A stretch of DNA of 64,000 nt from Sphingobium yanoikuyae (GCF_034424525.1 NZ_CP139979.1:3249001-3313000), one strand, 5' to 3'; counted from the stretch's first letter, positions 16,866-26,602 are shown. The notes: generated from the letters alone by a model not told the origin. Made by a program: numbers and translations.

Positions 16866-17984
16866 ATGCGCCAGATTGCCGCTCTCCCCTATACCAGCGA
16901 CCCGATCGACGGGTCGATGCAGATCCTGCTGATCACATCGCGCGACACCGGGCGCTGGGTGATTCCCAAGGGCAATCGCATCAAGGGGCTGGCCGGCCAT
17001 CGCGCCGCGGAAGTCGAGGCGTTCGAGGAAGCGGGCATCCATGGCATCGCCTGTCCCGCGCCGATCGGCCGATACAGCTATGACAAGCGCAAGCGCAGCG
17101 GCAAGTCGCGCGAGGCGAATGTCGAGGTTTTTCCGCTTGCCGTGACCGGCCATCTGACGCAATGGCCCGAAAAAGGGCAGCGCGAGCTGCGCTGGTTTTC
17201 CGTCGCCGAAGCCGCAAAGGCCGTCGACGAACCCGAACTGCAATCGATCATCGCGGCTTTCCGCGAACCGCCCGCCGATCCGGGCTGGTTCCTCCGGTTG
17301 CTGTTGTCGATCCGCGAGAAGCAAAGTGAAAGGACTGGAATGCTGCGCTGGTTTCACGCGCTGATGCCCAAGCAGGGGCGTTTCTTCGAGCAATTCGAAG
17401 ACCATGCCGCGACCCTGGTCGCCGGCGCCGACGCCCTGGCCAAGCTGCTCAAGGGCGGCCCGGACATGGACGCGCATATCAAGGAGATTTCGGACCGCGA
17501 GCATGAGGCGGACGACATCATCCGCGAGGTGCTGCAGGACGTCCGTCGCATCTTCGTCACCCCGTTCGACCGCAGTGCCATCACCGGCCTGATCGGCGTG
17601 ATGGACGACGCGATCGACCAGATGAACCAGACCGCCAAGGCGATCGCGCTCTATGAGGTCAAGGATTTCGCGCCGCAGATGCAGGACATGAGCGCGCTGA
17701 TCGTCGAATGCGCGCGGATCACGGCGGAGGCAATGCCGCTGCTGCGCTCGCTCAACATCAATTCGGCGCGCCTGCACGAACTGACCGAGCGGCTGGTCAA
17801 GCTGGAAGGCCATGCCGACATATTGCATGAGGCGGGCCTCAAGGCCCTCTATCAGCAAGCCCGCGCCGGCAACCCGATGGACTTCATCGTCGGCAACGAA
17901 ATCTACAGCCATCTGGAAAAGGTGACGGACCGGTTCGAGGACGTCGCCAACGAGATTTCCGGCCTGGTCATCGACCACGCCTGA
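16866..17984 (+). CDS. Nudix hydrolase fused in frame to a DUF47/PhoU-like protein
   Basis: The single 372-residue frame joins two modules. Residues 1-145 are a Nudix domain (WVIPKGNRIKGLAGHRAAEV, then EAFEEAGI). The Nudix box is degenerate in its first Glu but keeps the EEAG core. Residues 159-372 are a complete DUF47 (COG1392) protein, the PhoU-like partner of PiT phosphate transporters. The junction holds an internal ATG at 17340 with AAAGGA upstream, so separate synthesis of the DUF47 part is likely. The PiT gene begins 15 bases after the stop, which supports a phosphate-uptake operon. The Nudix substrate is unknown, perhaps a diphospho-inositol-type or nucleotide polyphosphate. Confidence 0.85.
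   Translation: MRQIAALPYTSDPIDGSMQILLITSRDTGRWVIPKGNRIKGLAGHRAAEVEAFEEAGIHGIACPAPIGRYSYDKRKRSGKSREANVEVFPLAVTGHLTQWPEKGQRELRWFSVAEAAKAVDEPELQSIIAAFREPPADPGWFLRLLLSIREKQSERTGMLRWFHALMPKQGRFFEQFEDHAATLVAGADALAKLLKGGPDMDAHIKEISDREHEADDIIREVLQDVRRIFVTPFDRSAITGLIGVMDDAIDQMNQTAKAIALYEVKDFAPQMQDMSALIVECARITAEAMPLLRSLNINSARLHELTERLVKLEGHADILHEAGLKALYQQARAGNPMDFIVGNEIYSHLEKVTDRFEDVANEISGLVIDHA
17340..17984 (+). CDS. Probable independent DUF47 product from an internal start
   Basis: Starting at MLRWFHALMPKQGRFF gives 214 residues, the usual length of stand-alone DUF47 regulators, with a ribosome site (AAAGGA) five bases before the ATG. Family members are all-helical and are thought to control or assist PiT. 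Whether the cell makes this product, the fusion, or both cannot be told from sequence. Confidence 0.6.
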   Translation: MLRWFHALMPKQGRFFEQFEDHAATLVAGADALAKLLKGGPDMDAHIKEISDREHEADDIIREVLQDVRRIFVTPFDRSAITGLIGVMDDAIDQMNQTAKAIALYEVKDFAPQMQDMSALIVECARITAEAMPLLRSLNINSARLHELTERLVKLEGHADILHEAGLKALYQQARAGNPMDFIVGNEIYSHLEKVTDRFEDVANEISGLVIDHA

Positions 17985-17999
17985 CAGGCCTGACCCGAT

Positions 18000-19001
18000 A
18001 TGGAAGCCCATCTCGCCTTCCCGCTGCTGATCGCGCTGATCGGCGTTGCGCTGCTGTTCGATTTCCTGAACGGCCTGCACGACGCCGCCAACTCGATCGC
18101 GACCATCGTGTCGACGCGGGTCCTGAAACCCCAATATGCGGTCGCCTGGGCCGCCTTCTTCAACTTCATCGCCTTCCTCTTCTTTGGCCTGCATGTCGCC
18201 GAGACGGTGGGCAAGGGCATCGTCAGCGCCGACATCATCGATGCGTCGGTGATCTTCGGCGCACTGATGGGGGCGATCGCCTGGAACCTCATCACCTGGG
18301 GCCTGGGCATCCCATCCTCGTCCAGCCATGCGCTGGTCGGCGGCCTGCTGGGCGCGGGCACGGCCAAGTCCGGCCTGTCGGCGATCGTGTGGAGCGGCGT
18401 GTTCAAGACCAGCGCAGCGATCGTGATCTCGCCCGCCGTCGGCCTGTTCCTGGCGCTGATGCTGGTGCTGGCGATCAGCTGGATCTTCCGCAAGTTCACG
18501 CCGCAGGGCGCGGACCGGGTGTTCCGCAAGCTGCAGCTTGTTTCTGCGTCGCTTTATTCGCTCGGCCATGGCGGCAATGATGCGCAGAAGACGATGGGCA
18601 TCATCGCGGTGCTGCTCTATTCGCAGGGGCTGCTGACCGGCGGTTTCCATGTGCCGATGTGGGTGGTGCTGAGCTGCCAGGCGGCGATGGGCCTGGGCAC
18701 CTTGCTGGGCGGCTGGAAGATCGTCCACACCATGGGATCGAAGATCACCCGCCTGACCCCGGCGCAGGGCTTCTGCGCGGAAACGGGCGGCGCGATCACC
18801 CTGTTCATGGCGACCCATCTGGGCGTGCCGGTATCGACCACCCACACCATCACCGGCGCCATCGTCGGCGTGGGCGCATCGCGCCGGCTGTCGGCGGTGC
18901 GATGGAACGTCGCATCGAGCATCATCGTCGCCTGGGTCGTGACCCTGCCGGCGGCGGCGGCGATCGGTGCGCTGTTCTATGGCCTGACGCGTTTGTTCTG
19001 A
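18000..19001 (+). CDS. pit: Inorganic phosphate transporter, PiT family
   Basis: This is a 333-residue inner-membrane protein with about ten membrane segments and the two PiT signature repeats (LFDFLNGLHDAANSIATIVS near residue 20 and SLGHGGNDAQKTMGI near 190). It moves phosphate with a cation, probably as a metal-phosphate complex. GIPSSSSHALVGG and GVPVSTTHTITGA are the conserved substrate-loop motifs. It lies directly downstream of the DUF47 regulator and ends before a strong terminator. Confidence 0.95.
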   Translation: MEAHLAFPLLIALIGVALLFDFLNGLHDAANSIATIVSTRVLKPQYAVAWAAFFNFIAFLFFGLHVAETVGKGIVSADIIDASVIFGALMGAIAWNLITWGLGIPSSSSHALVGGLLGAGTAKSGLSAIVWSGVFKTSAAIVISPAVGLFLALMLVLAISWIFRKFTPQGADRVFRKLQLVSASLYSLGHGGNDAQKTMGIIAVLLYSQGLLTGGFHVPMWVVLSCQAAMGLGTLLGGWKIVHTMGSKITRLTPAQGFCAETGGAITLFMATHLGVPVSTTHTITGAIVGVGASRRLSAVRWNVASSIIVAWVVTLPAAAAIGALFYGLTRLF

Positions 19002-19022
19002 TCGGAACAGGCCGAGACAAGA

Positions 19023-19054
19023 AAAAGGGCGCGGGAGTGATCCCGCGCCCTTTT
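19023..19054 (+). terminator. Rho-independent terminator of the DUF47-pit operon
   Basis: AAAAGGGCGCGGGA and TCCCGCGCCCTTTT form a perfect 14-base stem with a GTGA loop, and the stem ends in a T run. It starts 21 bases after the pit stop codon. Confidence 0.9.
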
Positions 19055-19067
19055 CCTATTCCACCTT

Positions 19068-19131
19068 CGTCATTGCGAGCGCAGCGAAGCAATCCATGGA
19101 TTGCCGCGGGCCTGCGGCCCTCGCAATGACG
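19068..19131. repeat. REP-like hairpin element of the CATTGCGAG type
   Basis: CGTCATTGCGAG at 19068 pairs with CTCGCAATGACG ending at 19131. Between them are AGCGAAGCAATCCATGGATT-type bases and an inner CGGGCCTGCGGCCC hairpin. The same sequence family is widely scattered between genes in sphingomonads and other proteobacteria. Confidence 0.8.
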
Positions 19132-19135
19132 GGGT

Positions 19136-19309
19136 TTACGCCACGCGGCCGAGGCGGTGGTAGAGATTGGCGTATTTGACCGATTCCGGCTGGTCCTGCA
19201 CTTCCTTGAGATAATGGGCGATGGCGGTGCGGATCAGGCCGAAATCCTCCTGGCTGAAGACCGCGCGCGAACGGGCGGGCTGGGGCGCTTCCATCGTATC
19301 GGTCGTCAT
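19136..19309 (-). CDS. Small conserved-type hypothetical protein, 57 residues
   Basis: The start MTTDTMEAPQPARSRAVFSQ at 19309 is chosen because AGGAAG and AGGACAGGAAG lie directly upstream; the frame opens earlier at 19375. The body (DFGLIRTAIAHYLKEVQDQP, then YANLYHRLGRVA) is predicted helical. It is transcribed divergently from the DUF2083 regulator and shares its operator region. Confidence 0.7.
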   Translation of the reverse strand: MTTDTMEAPQPARSRAVFSQEDFGLIRTAIAHYLKEVQDQPESVKYANLYHRLGRVA

Positions 19310-19420
19310 CTTCCTGTCCTTCCTGCCTTGTGGCTGTGCTGGTTGATGACAGCGATATTGACAGGTTGAGGGCAAAGCGGAAGGGCGATGAGTGGCCGCA
19401 AGTCACGCCGCGACTTGTTC

Positions 19421-19443
19421 ATATTGTCAAATCGTGACAATAT
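19421..19443. promoter_or_regulatory. Perfect palindrome between divergent genes; likely autoregulatory operator
   Basis: Arms ATATTGTCA and TGACAATAT are separated by AATCG. The right arm ends 7 bases before the start of the HTH regulator. RamB/ScfR-type regulators bind comparable spaced palindromes, so autoregulation is likely. It may also control the 57-residue gene. Confidence 0.6.
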
Positions 19444-19449
19444 GACCTT

Positions 19450-20865
19450 ATGGCAGATGTGACCGACCGGAAGCTCTATCTCGGCCCCAAGCTGCGCGTG
19501 CTGCGCCGCGAACTGGGGCTGAACCAGACGCGCATGGCCGAGGAACTGGGCGTGTCGCCCAGCTATCTCAACCATCTGGAGCGCAACCAGCGGCCGCTAA
19601 CGGCGCAGATGCTGCTGCGGCTGGCCAATACCTATGACATCGACATTCGCGACTTCACCGCCAGCAGCCAGGATGGCGCAGCGAGCGACCTGGCCGAGAT
19701 ATTGTCCGATGCGCTGGTGCGCGACATCGGCATCGCGCGCGACGAAGTGCTGGAAGTCGCGGAAAATTATCCCGGCGTCAGCGAGGCGATCGGCCGCTTC
19801 TATCGCGCGCTGGCCGACCTGCGCCGCCTGCCCGAGCAGATGCAGGCGAGCGGGCGCGGCGCCGCCCCTGCCCCGCTGGTCGCGCCCGTCGACTGGTGGC
19901 GCGAGACGGTGGCCAAGGCCGGCAATCATTTCGCCGAAATCGACGCCGCGGCCGAAGGGATCGCCGCGGAGCTGGAGGAAGATCCGGCGCTGTTGCAGGT
20001 CGGGCTGCGCGCGCGCCTGAAGGAGCGGCATGGCATGGCGGTGCAGATGGTGCGCGCCGATGTGCTGGCCGGGACAGTGCGCCATTATGACATGCACCGG
20101 CGGCGGCTGATGCTGAGCGAGCGGCTGCCGGCATCGGGGCGAATATTCGCCATGGCCTATCAGCTCTGCGCACAGGAGATGGCCGACCTGATCGCGGCAC
20201 AGGTGACGCGCACGGCGTCGCCGGACGAGGACAGCCGGCGGCTCGCCGTCATTGCGCTGACCAACTATGCCGCCGCGGCGCTCATCATGCCCTATGACCG
20301 GTTCCGCCAGGCGGCGGAGGCGAGCCGGCATGACCTCCCCCTGCTGCGCGCGCGCTTCGGCGTGTCGACAGAGCAGCTGGCGCACCGGCTCACCAGCCTC
20401 AACCGCACTGGCGCGCGCGGCATCCCCTTCTTCATGGTGCGGATCGACCGGGCGGGGATCGTGTCTAAGCGCTTCGATGGCGAGGCCTATCCCTTTGCCC
20501 GCTATGGCGGCACCTGCCCACGCTGGGACGTGCATGCGGCCGACGCGCCCGACATCGTGCTGCCGCAGCTGATCGAGACGCTGGACGAGCGGCGCTTCCT
20601 CACGCTGGCGATCGCCCTGCCCCGCGCCGATGGCGCGCGCGGGCGGCAGGTGATTGCACTGGGCTGCGAGGCGAAACATGCCGGGCGGATCATCCATGCC
20701 GATGGCATCGATACCGAGCGCGACGATGCGGTGACGGTGGGGCCGACCTGCCATCTTTGCGAGCGGCGCGACTGCCCGGACCGGGCGCTGCCGCCGGTGA
20801 CGCGCGCGCTGGACCTGCACAGCTATGAGCGGACCGCCAGCCCCTTCCCGTTCCGGCGGGTATGA
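19450..20865 (+). CDS. HTH/ImmA-IrrE-like/DUF2083 regulator (short-chain acyl-CoA regulator family)
   Basis: The 471-residue protein has an XRE helix-turn-helix at residues 12-66 (LGLNQTRMAEELGVSPSYLN), an IrrE/ImmA-like central domain (about 165-290) and a C-terminal DUF2083 domain with a Cys cluster (TCHLCERRDCPDRALPP). This is the layout of RamB, MccR and ScfR regulators, which sense short-chain acyl-CoAs and control glyoxylate or propionate metabolism. No such metabolic gene is adjacent, so its targets are elsewhere. Start chosen at ATG 19450, seven bases after the palindrome; a leaderless or very short leader transcript is possible. Confidence 0.88.
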   Translation: MADVTDRKLYLGPKLRVLRRELGLNQTRMAEELGVSPSYLNHLERNQRPLTAQMLLRLANTYDIDIRDFTASSQDGAASDLAEILSDALVRDIGIARDEVLEVAENYPGVSEAIGRFYRALADLRRLPEQMQASGRGAAPAPLVAPVDWWRETVAKAGNHFAEIDAAAEGIAAELEEDPALLQVGLRARLKERHGMAVQMVRADVLAGTVRHYDMHRRRLMLSERLPASGRIFAMAYQLCAQEMADLIAAQVTRTASPDEDSRRLAVIALTNYAAAALIMPYDRFRQAAEASRHDLPLLRARFGVSTEQLAHRLTSLNRTGARGIPFFMVRIDRAGIVSKRFDGEAYPFARYGGTCPRWDVHAADAPDIVLPQLIETLDERRFLTLAIALPRADGARGRQVIALGCEAKHAGRIIHADGIDTERDDAVTVGPTCHLCERRDCPDRALPPVTRALDLHSYERTASPFPFRRV

Positions 20866-20867
20866 TA

Positions 20868-20943
20868 GGCGCTCCGCCCCGCCCCCGTCACTGAGAGGGG
20901 CTCCGGCCGTCGCCGGGATGAAGGGGGCGGAAACGGAGCGCCT
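20868..20943. terminator. Long hairpin between convergent genes
   Basis: GGCGCTCCGCCCC and a downstream GGGGCGG-AAACGGAGCGCC can pair around a 35-base loop. The position between two converging genes suits a bidirectional terminator or a degraded repeat element. Confidence 0.45.
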
Positions 20944-20954
20944 GCCGCCACCCC

Positions 20955-22403
20955 TCAGGCAGCTACGGGTCTGGGTTGGGGCGATCGGGCGGAGCGGTTC
21001 TTCACGCGGCGCATCGGCAGATTGCGGCAATGGCGCTTGAAATAGACGATCTCCAGCAGGGTCGGCCAGATTTCGAGCGAGGAGCGGATCAGTCCGACCT
21101 CGTCATCGACCATGCGGCTGACATTCTGCTGGAAGAAATCCGGCTCGAAATCATAGAAGGTGCGTGACAGGCCGGCGGCAAAATGGCCGAGCGCGTCGCG
21201 CCGCTCGGTCGTGCGCGCGTCGGCCATGCTCTTGAGCACCCGGTCATGCAAGGCGCGGGCGCTGTCCAATATCTCCTCGCTGTCCTGCAGGCTGACCGCG
21301 CCGTCATAGTCGAAGGCGATCGACCATTCGTCGGTGCGCTTGAGGCTGGTGCGGATCTTGCGCTTGAGCAGGCCGCAGATCGCCTCGTTGAACACCTCCG
21401 ACGCCAGCGGATTGCGCATATAGCTGTTCTTGATGTGGGTCTGGGCGGAATCGACATGGGCCGAGACCATGTTCGACTGCTGAATCCAGAGGCGATAAAT
21501 ATAATCCTCGAACCGCAAGCGCGTCGGGAAGAAGGGCGGCAGGCCGGTGCGATTGTCATAGCCCGCGACGCCGCAATCCATTCGCCAGTTGAGATTGGTG
21601 AGGCAGGGGCGGAAATTGACCAGCACATAGGTATCGTTGAGCCGTTCGGCATCGACCTCGTCCGGATCGTCGAGGAACATGTCGACGAAATCGACCGCGT
21701 CGATGTCGTTGGTGCCGGTGCGGAAGGTCTGCGCCATCTTCACCACCGCCGAGCGGGGCAAGCGCCCTTCCTGCAAGGTCAGGCTGTTTTCCCGCGCGAA
21801 GCCGAACGAATTGTTGGATTCCAGGTCCATGGCACTGTCGATCACCAGTTCACCCTGGTCGTAATTGGCCGGCGCGTCGGCCACCGTCTTGCCCAATATG
21901 TCGCGGAAGGACTGGAGAATGTCGTAGGATTTGCGGCAATGGCCATTGGCGCCGCGCGGGATGGTCTTGCCCCGGCTGATTTCCCGTTCGCCCAGCGTTT
22001 CCGGGCTGTCCTCGATCAGGGCATAGGGGCGCATGTCGTCGTCGGCGCTGACCATCAGGTCGCCCAGCGTATACATCAGGGTGAAGTTGCGATTGCCGCC
22101 ATAGCTGGGGCGGAAGAGGTTGCGGACCAGCACGTCGAGCTTGCGGTCGCGCAGCCGCTTGCAGATGTAGGAGACGAACTGCTCCTTTTCGGCGGGGCCG
22201 ACATACCAGAGGTCGTTGACCGTCTTTGTCGCCTCCAGCGCGCCGAAATATTTGTCATGATTGGCGACCGAGGAATCATCGAAGACGATGATCGGCGCGG
22301 TCTGGCCGCTACGGGCGAAATTCTCGTCATAAGCCTCGACGGTCGCGCCGACGTCGCGCAGGCGATAGGTCGGGATCACGAAATGCAGGTCGCGTTCGCT
22401 CAC
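20955..22403 (-). CDS. Putative glycosyltransferase-like protein, 482 residues
   Basis: The N-terminal half has a GT-A-like order: HFVIPTYRLRDVGATVEAYD at the start, then IIVFDDSS, then LMVSADDDMRPY near residue 120, the last resembling the Asp-X-Asp metal and nucleotide-sugar site of family 2 transferases. The C-terminal half is helical, with no membrane segment. It ends in a basic tail (RRVKNRSARS). The sugar and acceptor are unknown. The gene seems to stand alone with a small two-TM protein gene upstream. The family assignment is moderate, since sequence outside the two motifs is not recognised. Confidence 0.6.
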   Translation of the reverse strand: MSERDLHFVIPTYRLRDVGATVEAYDENFARSGQTAPIIVFDDSSVANHDKYFGALEATKTVNDLWYVGPAEKEQFVSYICKRLRDRKLDVLVRNLFRPSYGGNRNFTLMYTLGDLMVSADDDMRPYALIEDSPETLGEREISRGKTIPRGANGHCRKSYDILQSFRDILGKTVADAPANYDQGELVIDSAMDLESNNSFGFARENSLTLQEGRLPRSAVVKMAQTFRTGTNDIDAVDFVDMFLDDPDEVDAERLNDTYVLVNFRPCLTNLNWRMDCGVAGYDNRTGLPPFFPTRLRFEDYIYRLWIQQSNMVSAHVDSAQTHIKNSYMRNPLASEVFNEAICGLLKRKIRTSLKRTDEWSIAFDYDGAVSLQDSEEILDSARALHDRVLKSMADARTTERRDALGHFAAGLSRTFYDFEPDFFQQNVSRMVDDEVGLIRSSLEIWPTLLEIVYFKRHCRNLPMRRVKNRSARSPQPRPVAA

Positions 22404-22434
22404 AAATTTGTCCTTTGGGAATATGGGAAGGGGT

Positions 22435-22755
22435 TCAGTCGCGCCGGGCGCGGGCGGCCAGAAAAGCCGCGAGCGGGGCGCGATCTTCGGTCAGGATCAG
22501 GGGATCGCGATAGCCATCGCGCTGCGCCTGGCGCCGTTCGAGGTCGCGGCGCCAGCCATCGCGCAGGCGCACGCCCTGGCAGAGCAGCAATATGCCGAGG
22601 CTGGCGAAGCTGAAGCTGGCAAGGGCCAGCGCCATTTCGAGCGGCGCCGATGCCGGGCCGTCCAGGGTCAGGGCGCGATGCAGCAGCGAACTGCCCGCCG
22701 CCGCGCCGACGAGCAGCAGGCCCAGGCCGCGCCAGGCGAGATCGCGCCGGGTCAT
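22435..22755 (-). CDS. Small membrane protein, two predicted TM segments
   Basis: From MTRRDLAWRGLGLLLVG the protein has about 106 residues with membrane segments near 8-27 and 35-58 (APLEMALALASFSFASLGIL) and a charged C-terminal tail (RRDLERRQAQRD). GGAG lies nine bases before the ATG. The frame is open further upstream with poor composition. The gene lies 32 bases before the glycosyltransferase-like gene on the same strand, so the two may form a unit. No family is recognised. Confidence 0.6.
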   Translation of the reverse strand: MTRRDLAWRGLGLLLVGAAAGSSLLHRALTLDGPASAPLEMALALASFSFASLGILLLCQGVRLRDGWRRDLERRQAQRDGYRDPLILTEDRAPLAAFLAARARRD

Positions 22756-22970
22756 GATGCCCGGCTCCGTTGCCATGCCGGAGGAGCCGGGGCGGCGCGC
22801 GGCCGGATCGACAGGCGTCCGGTGAGCCGTGGCCGATCGCTGCGTCGCCCGGCATCGGCAGAGGCGGCAGGAGGAGGTCGGTGGGTCATGGGACAAGGGA
22901 CTTAATGGCCCCCGTCGGTCAAATTCCAGCCGGCCTCCGGCCCGTTTTCATAGTATTTGCATAGGGATGA

Positions 22971-25382
22971 TCAGCGGCCGCCCAGCAGGCCGCTCTTCAC
23001 CGTCAGTTGCAGCATCACCGCGCGCGGGGCGCCGAGCGAACCCAATATGTCGCCTTCGCGCACGGCGTTGGTGCCGGTGCCGGCCGCGCTCGCGCCCACC
23101 ACCGATCCGCCGACGATGATCAGCTTGTTGGTGAGGTTGCGGCCGATCAGCGACAATTCCCAGGGCTTGCCCGCGCCGCCATTTATCGACAGGGCGGCGT
23201 TGAGCTGGACATAATCATCCTGCAGCGTCCTGGGGTTGCCCTCCGTCTGGGTGACATAGGCGCTGCTGTAATTGAAATCGACCGACAGCGATCCGCCGAG
23301 CCGGTCGGCGAAACTATGGTCATAGGTGAAGCCGCCGGTGATCGCGATTTCGGGCGCACGGAACAGGCGTTGGCCGGTCTGGTCCTGATTCTGATAGGGA
23401 TTGGCGGCCGTGCCCCAGGTCGATTGCGGCAGATTGGGGTTGAGCGGATTGAGATTGCAGCCCTGCGCGATCGACTGGCCCGCATAGCAGCCGCCGATGA
23501 AATCGGTGTAGCGGGCGTTATTGTAGGCGATCGCCGTGTTGAACGTCAGGCCCGCGAGCGTGCGCGGCCGGATGGTGAGGCTGAGTTCCGCGCCTTTGAT
23601 CTCCGCCCCGCCCGCATTCTGGGTCAGCTGGGTGAAGGAGGCATTGTCGTAGCGCGAGAGCTGAAGCCCGCTATATTTATAATAATAGCCGACCAGATCG
23701 TAGAGGATCTGGCGATCGGCGACATAGCCCTTCGTGCCGATCTCGCCGCCCTTCGCGGTCATCTGGTCATAGGAGAGGTCGATCGCGGCGCGGCTCTGGT
23801 CGGCATCGGTGCGCAGCCGCGTCGGCACGGTGTTGAAGCCGCCCGAGGTGAAGCCCTCGCGATAGGCAGCATAGACGGTGCGATCGCTGTCCGGGCGCCA
23901 GGTGAGCGTCACGTCGGGCGAGAAATCGGTATAATTCTGCTTGGGGCCGAGAATCTGGATCGGGCTGCCGAGCGAGGTGCCGGTCAGCGACTTGTCTTCC
24001 CAGCTATAGCGGCCGCCGACGGCCAGTTCGAGCGGGTCCGCGATCTTGTAGCGCAGCTGGCCGAAGACCGAGGTCGCCTTGGTATGGACGTCATAATAGG
24101 TCGATCCGACCACGAAGGGCGTGCCGAAATTGGTGGTGAAGGCCTGACGCGTGAGGAAATGGGCGTCCTGGAAGAAACCGCCGACGAGGAAGTTCAATGG
24201 CCCGTCATAGTCGGACGCGAGGCGCAGTTCCTGGCTGAAGCCCTTGGCGGTGATGTCGTTCGACGCCCCGAAATAGGGATTGTTGGAGAAGGTGAAGCTG
24301 TCGACCGAACGTTCGCGCAGGCGGTAATAGCCGGTGACCGAGGACAGGGTATAGGCGTCGCCCAGATCCTGGTCGATGCTGAGCGAGGCGAGGAACTGCT
24401 TCGACTTCATGAAGGGCACGCCATCGCCATAGCTGGGATCGCTGGCGGCGGTCGCCGGCGCGAGGATGGCGTCGTAGAAATTGCGGTTGAGCGTGCAGTC
24501 GGTCGAGCCATAGCGACTGACGCCGGCGGGGCAGTAGATGATCTGGCTGAGGCCGGTGGGGCCGACGCCGTCCCGTTCGCGCTGGCCATAATTGACCTTC
24601 GCCTTGATCCGGGTCGATCCGCCCGCATCATAGGCGAGCGTGCCGCGGACGAAGACATCTTCGGAATTGAGGCTGTCGGCGCCGCGCCCCGGCGTGATCC
24701 CGGCGATCGGTTCGGCGACATTGCGGAACCAGCCATCCTCCTTGGAATAATAGCCGACGACGCGGGCGGCGAGGCCATCGGTCAGCGGCACCGAGGCGCT
24801 GGCCTCGACAAAGCGCTGGTCGGCCATGAATTCATAGCCGGTGCGCAGCTTCGCCTCGAAATCCTTGCCCGGATCCTGGGAGATGAGCGAGACGATGCCG
24901 CCCGGACTATTCTTGCCATAGAAGAGCGCCTGCGGCCCCTTCAGCACCTCGACCCGGCCAAGGTCGATCTGGCCAAGGCGGATGGCATTGCCATAGCTGA
25001 TCGGCACGCCGTCGAAATTCAGGGTCACGGCGGTTTCGGTCGAGGGGTTGGAGATGCCGGCGCCGATGCCGCGCAGGTTGATCGAGCCACCGACCTGATT
25101 CTGCGATTCGGCGATGACCAGTTGCGGCACCTGCTGGCTGATCGCCTGGAAGCTGGTGGTGGCATAGCGTTCGATCTGGTCGGTCGAGAGCGCCGAGACG
25201 GCAACCGGCACGTCGATCAGCCGCTCGTCACGCTTGCGGGCGGTGACGATGATCTCCCCTGCCCCGGCGTCAGCCTGGGGTACGGGTGCGGTGGCGGTAT
25301 CCTGCGCCTGTGCGGTTGCGAGCATCAGGGCCGGGCCGGCAGCAACTGTGGCCAGCAGACGGCCGATCAGGGCCTGCTTCAT
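22971..25382 (-). CDS. TonB-dependent receptor, 803 residues
   Basis: This outer-membrane receptor starts with a signal peptide (MKQALIGRLLATVAAGPALM, cleavage near AQAQD) and has the TonB-box-like segment EIIVTARKR at about residue 43. The plug domain (SFQAISQQVPQLVIAES, RGIGAGISNPSTETAV, RVEVLKGPQALFYGKNSPGG) is of the sphingomonad type usually linked to uptake of plant or aromatic compounds or siderophores. The C-terminal barrel ends RAVMLQLTVKSGLLGGR. GGAGG lies before the ATG at 25382. The substrate is not evident from neighbours. A 16-base palindrome lies 140 bases upstream. Confidence 0.9.
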   Translation of the reverse strand: MKQALIGRLLATVAAGPALMLATAQAQDTATAPVPQADAGAGEIIVTARKRDERLIDVPVAVSALSTDQIERYATTSFQAISQQVPQLVIAESQNQVGGSINLRGIGAGISNPSTETAVTLNFDGVPISYGNAIRLGQIDLGRVEVLKGPQALFYGKNSPGGIVSLISQDPGKDFEAKLRTGYEFMADQRFVEASASVPLTDGLAARVVGYYSKEDGWFRNVAEPIAGITPGRGADSLNSEDVFVRGTLAYDAGGSTRIKAKVNYGQRERDGVGPTGLSQIIYCPAGVSRYGSTDCTLNRNFYDAILAPATAASDPSYGDGVPFMKSKQFLASLSIDQDLGDAYTLSSVTGYYRLRERSVDSFTFSNNPYFGASNDITAKGFSQELRLASDYDGPLNFLVGGFFQDAHFLTRQAFTTNFGTPFVVGSTYYDVHTKATSVFGQLRYKIADPLELAVGGRYSWEDKSLTGTSLGSPIQILGPKQNYTDFSPDVTLTWRPDSDRTVYAAYREGFTSGGFNTVPTRLRTDADQSRAAIDLSYDQMTAKGGEIGTKGYVADRQILYDLVGYYYKYSGLQLSRYDNASFTQLTQNAGGAEIKGAELSLTIRPRTLAGLTFNTAIAYNNARYTDFIGGCYAGQSIAQGCNLNPLNPNLPQSTWGTAANPYQNQDQTGQRLFRAPEIAITGGFTYDHSFADRLGGSLSVDFNYSSAYVTQTEGNPRTLQDDYVQLNAALSINGGAGKPWELSLIGRNLTNKLIIVGGSVVGASAAGTGTNAVREGDILGSLGAPRAVMLQLTVKSGLLGGR

Positions 25383-25688
25383 ATCATCCTCCCATTGGTT
25401 CAGGCCTTGTCGACAATGCCGCAAGGCTCATTCCATTCGGGACGATTATGGTCCGAGGCTAATGGTCAGGCAAATTCGCCGAATTGATCGATCTAGCAAA
25501 TGATCATCAGAAAAATATATAGATCAACATGTTGATCAATTGTCCATAAGCGCCGAATTTACGGCATTTTTGATCCGAATATCATCGGATATTTTGGCAG
25601 ATATTCACGTTTTCTGTGCCACATTCAGGCGCATCGCTTTGACGATATATGGCGACCTGTCGACTGATCGAGATGAACGGCAGAAACG
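25383..25688. other. Intergenic region upstream of the TonB receptor
   Basis: This AT-rich stretch holds no supported gene. It contains the receptor leader, the palindrome at 25522-25537 and A/T-rich promoter-like DNA (for example ATATATAG near 25515). Confidence 0.4.
25522..25537. promoter_or_regulatory. Perfect 16-bp palindrome upstream of the TonB receptor
   Basis: GATCAACATGTTGATC is a perfect dyad in AT-rich promoter-like DNA, 140 bases before the receptor start. It is a candidate operator, type unknown. Confidence 0.45.
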
Positions 25689-25720
25689 AAAAAGGGGCCG
25701 CCGGGCAGGCGACCCCCTTC
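25689..25720 (-). terminator. Rho-independent terminator of the cold-shock gene
   Basis: On the minus strand GGGGGTCGCC pairs imperfectly with GGCGGCCCC, followed by TTTTT. It sits 46 bases after the stop of the cold-shock gene. Confidence 0.7.
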
Positions 25721-25765
25721 GATATTCCTGTCACGTCGCCCGTACGGCGAACGGGCGACGGCCGA

Positions 25766-26602
<837 letters not shown>

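Noticed and set aside
16794..18845. A 683-codon minus-strand frame opposite the Nudix-DUF47 and pit genes
   Set aside because: No recognisable motif, and two well-defined families occupy the opposite strand.
23007..25487. An 826-codon plus-strand frame opposite the second TonB receptor
   Set aside because: The signal peptide, plug motifs and ribosome site are on the other strand; this frame is a shadow of codon bias.
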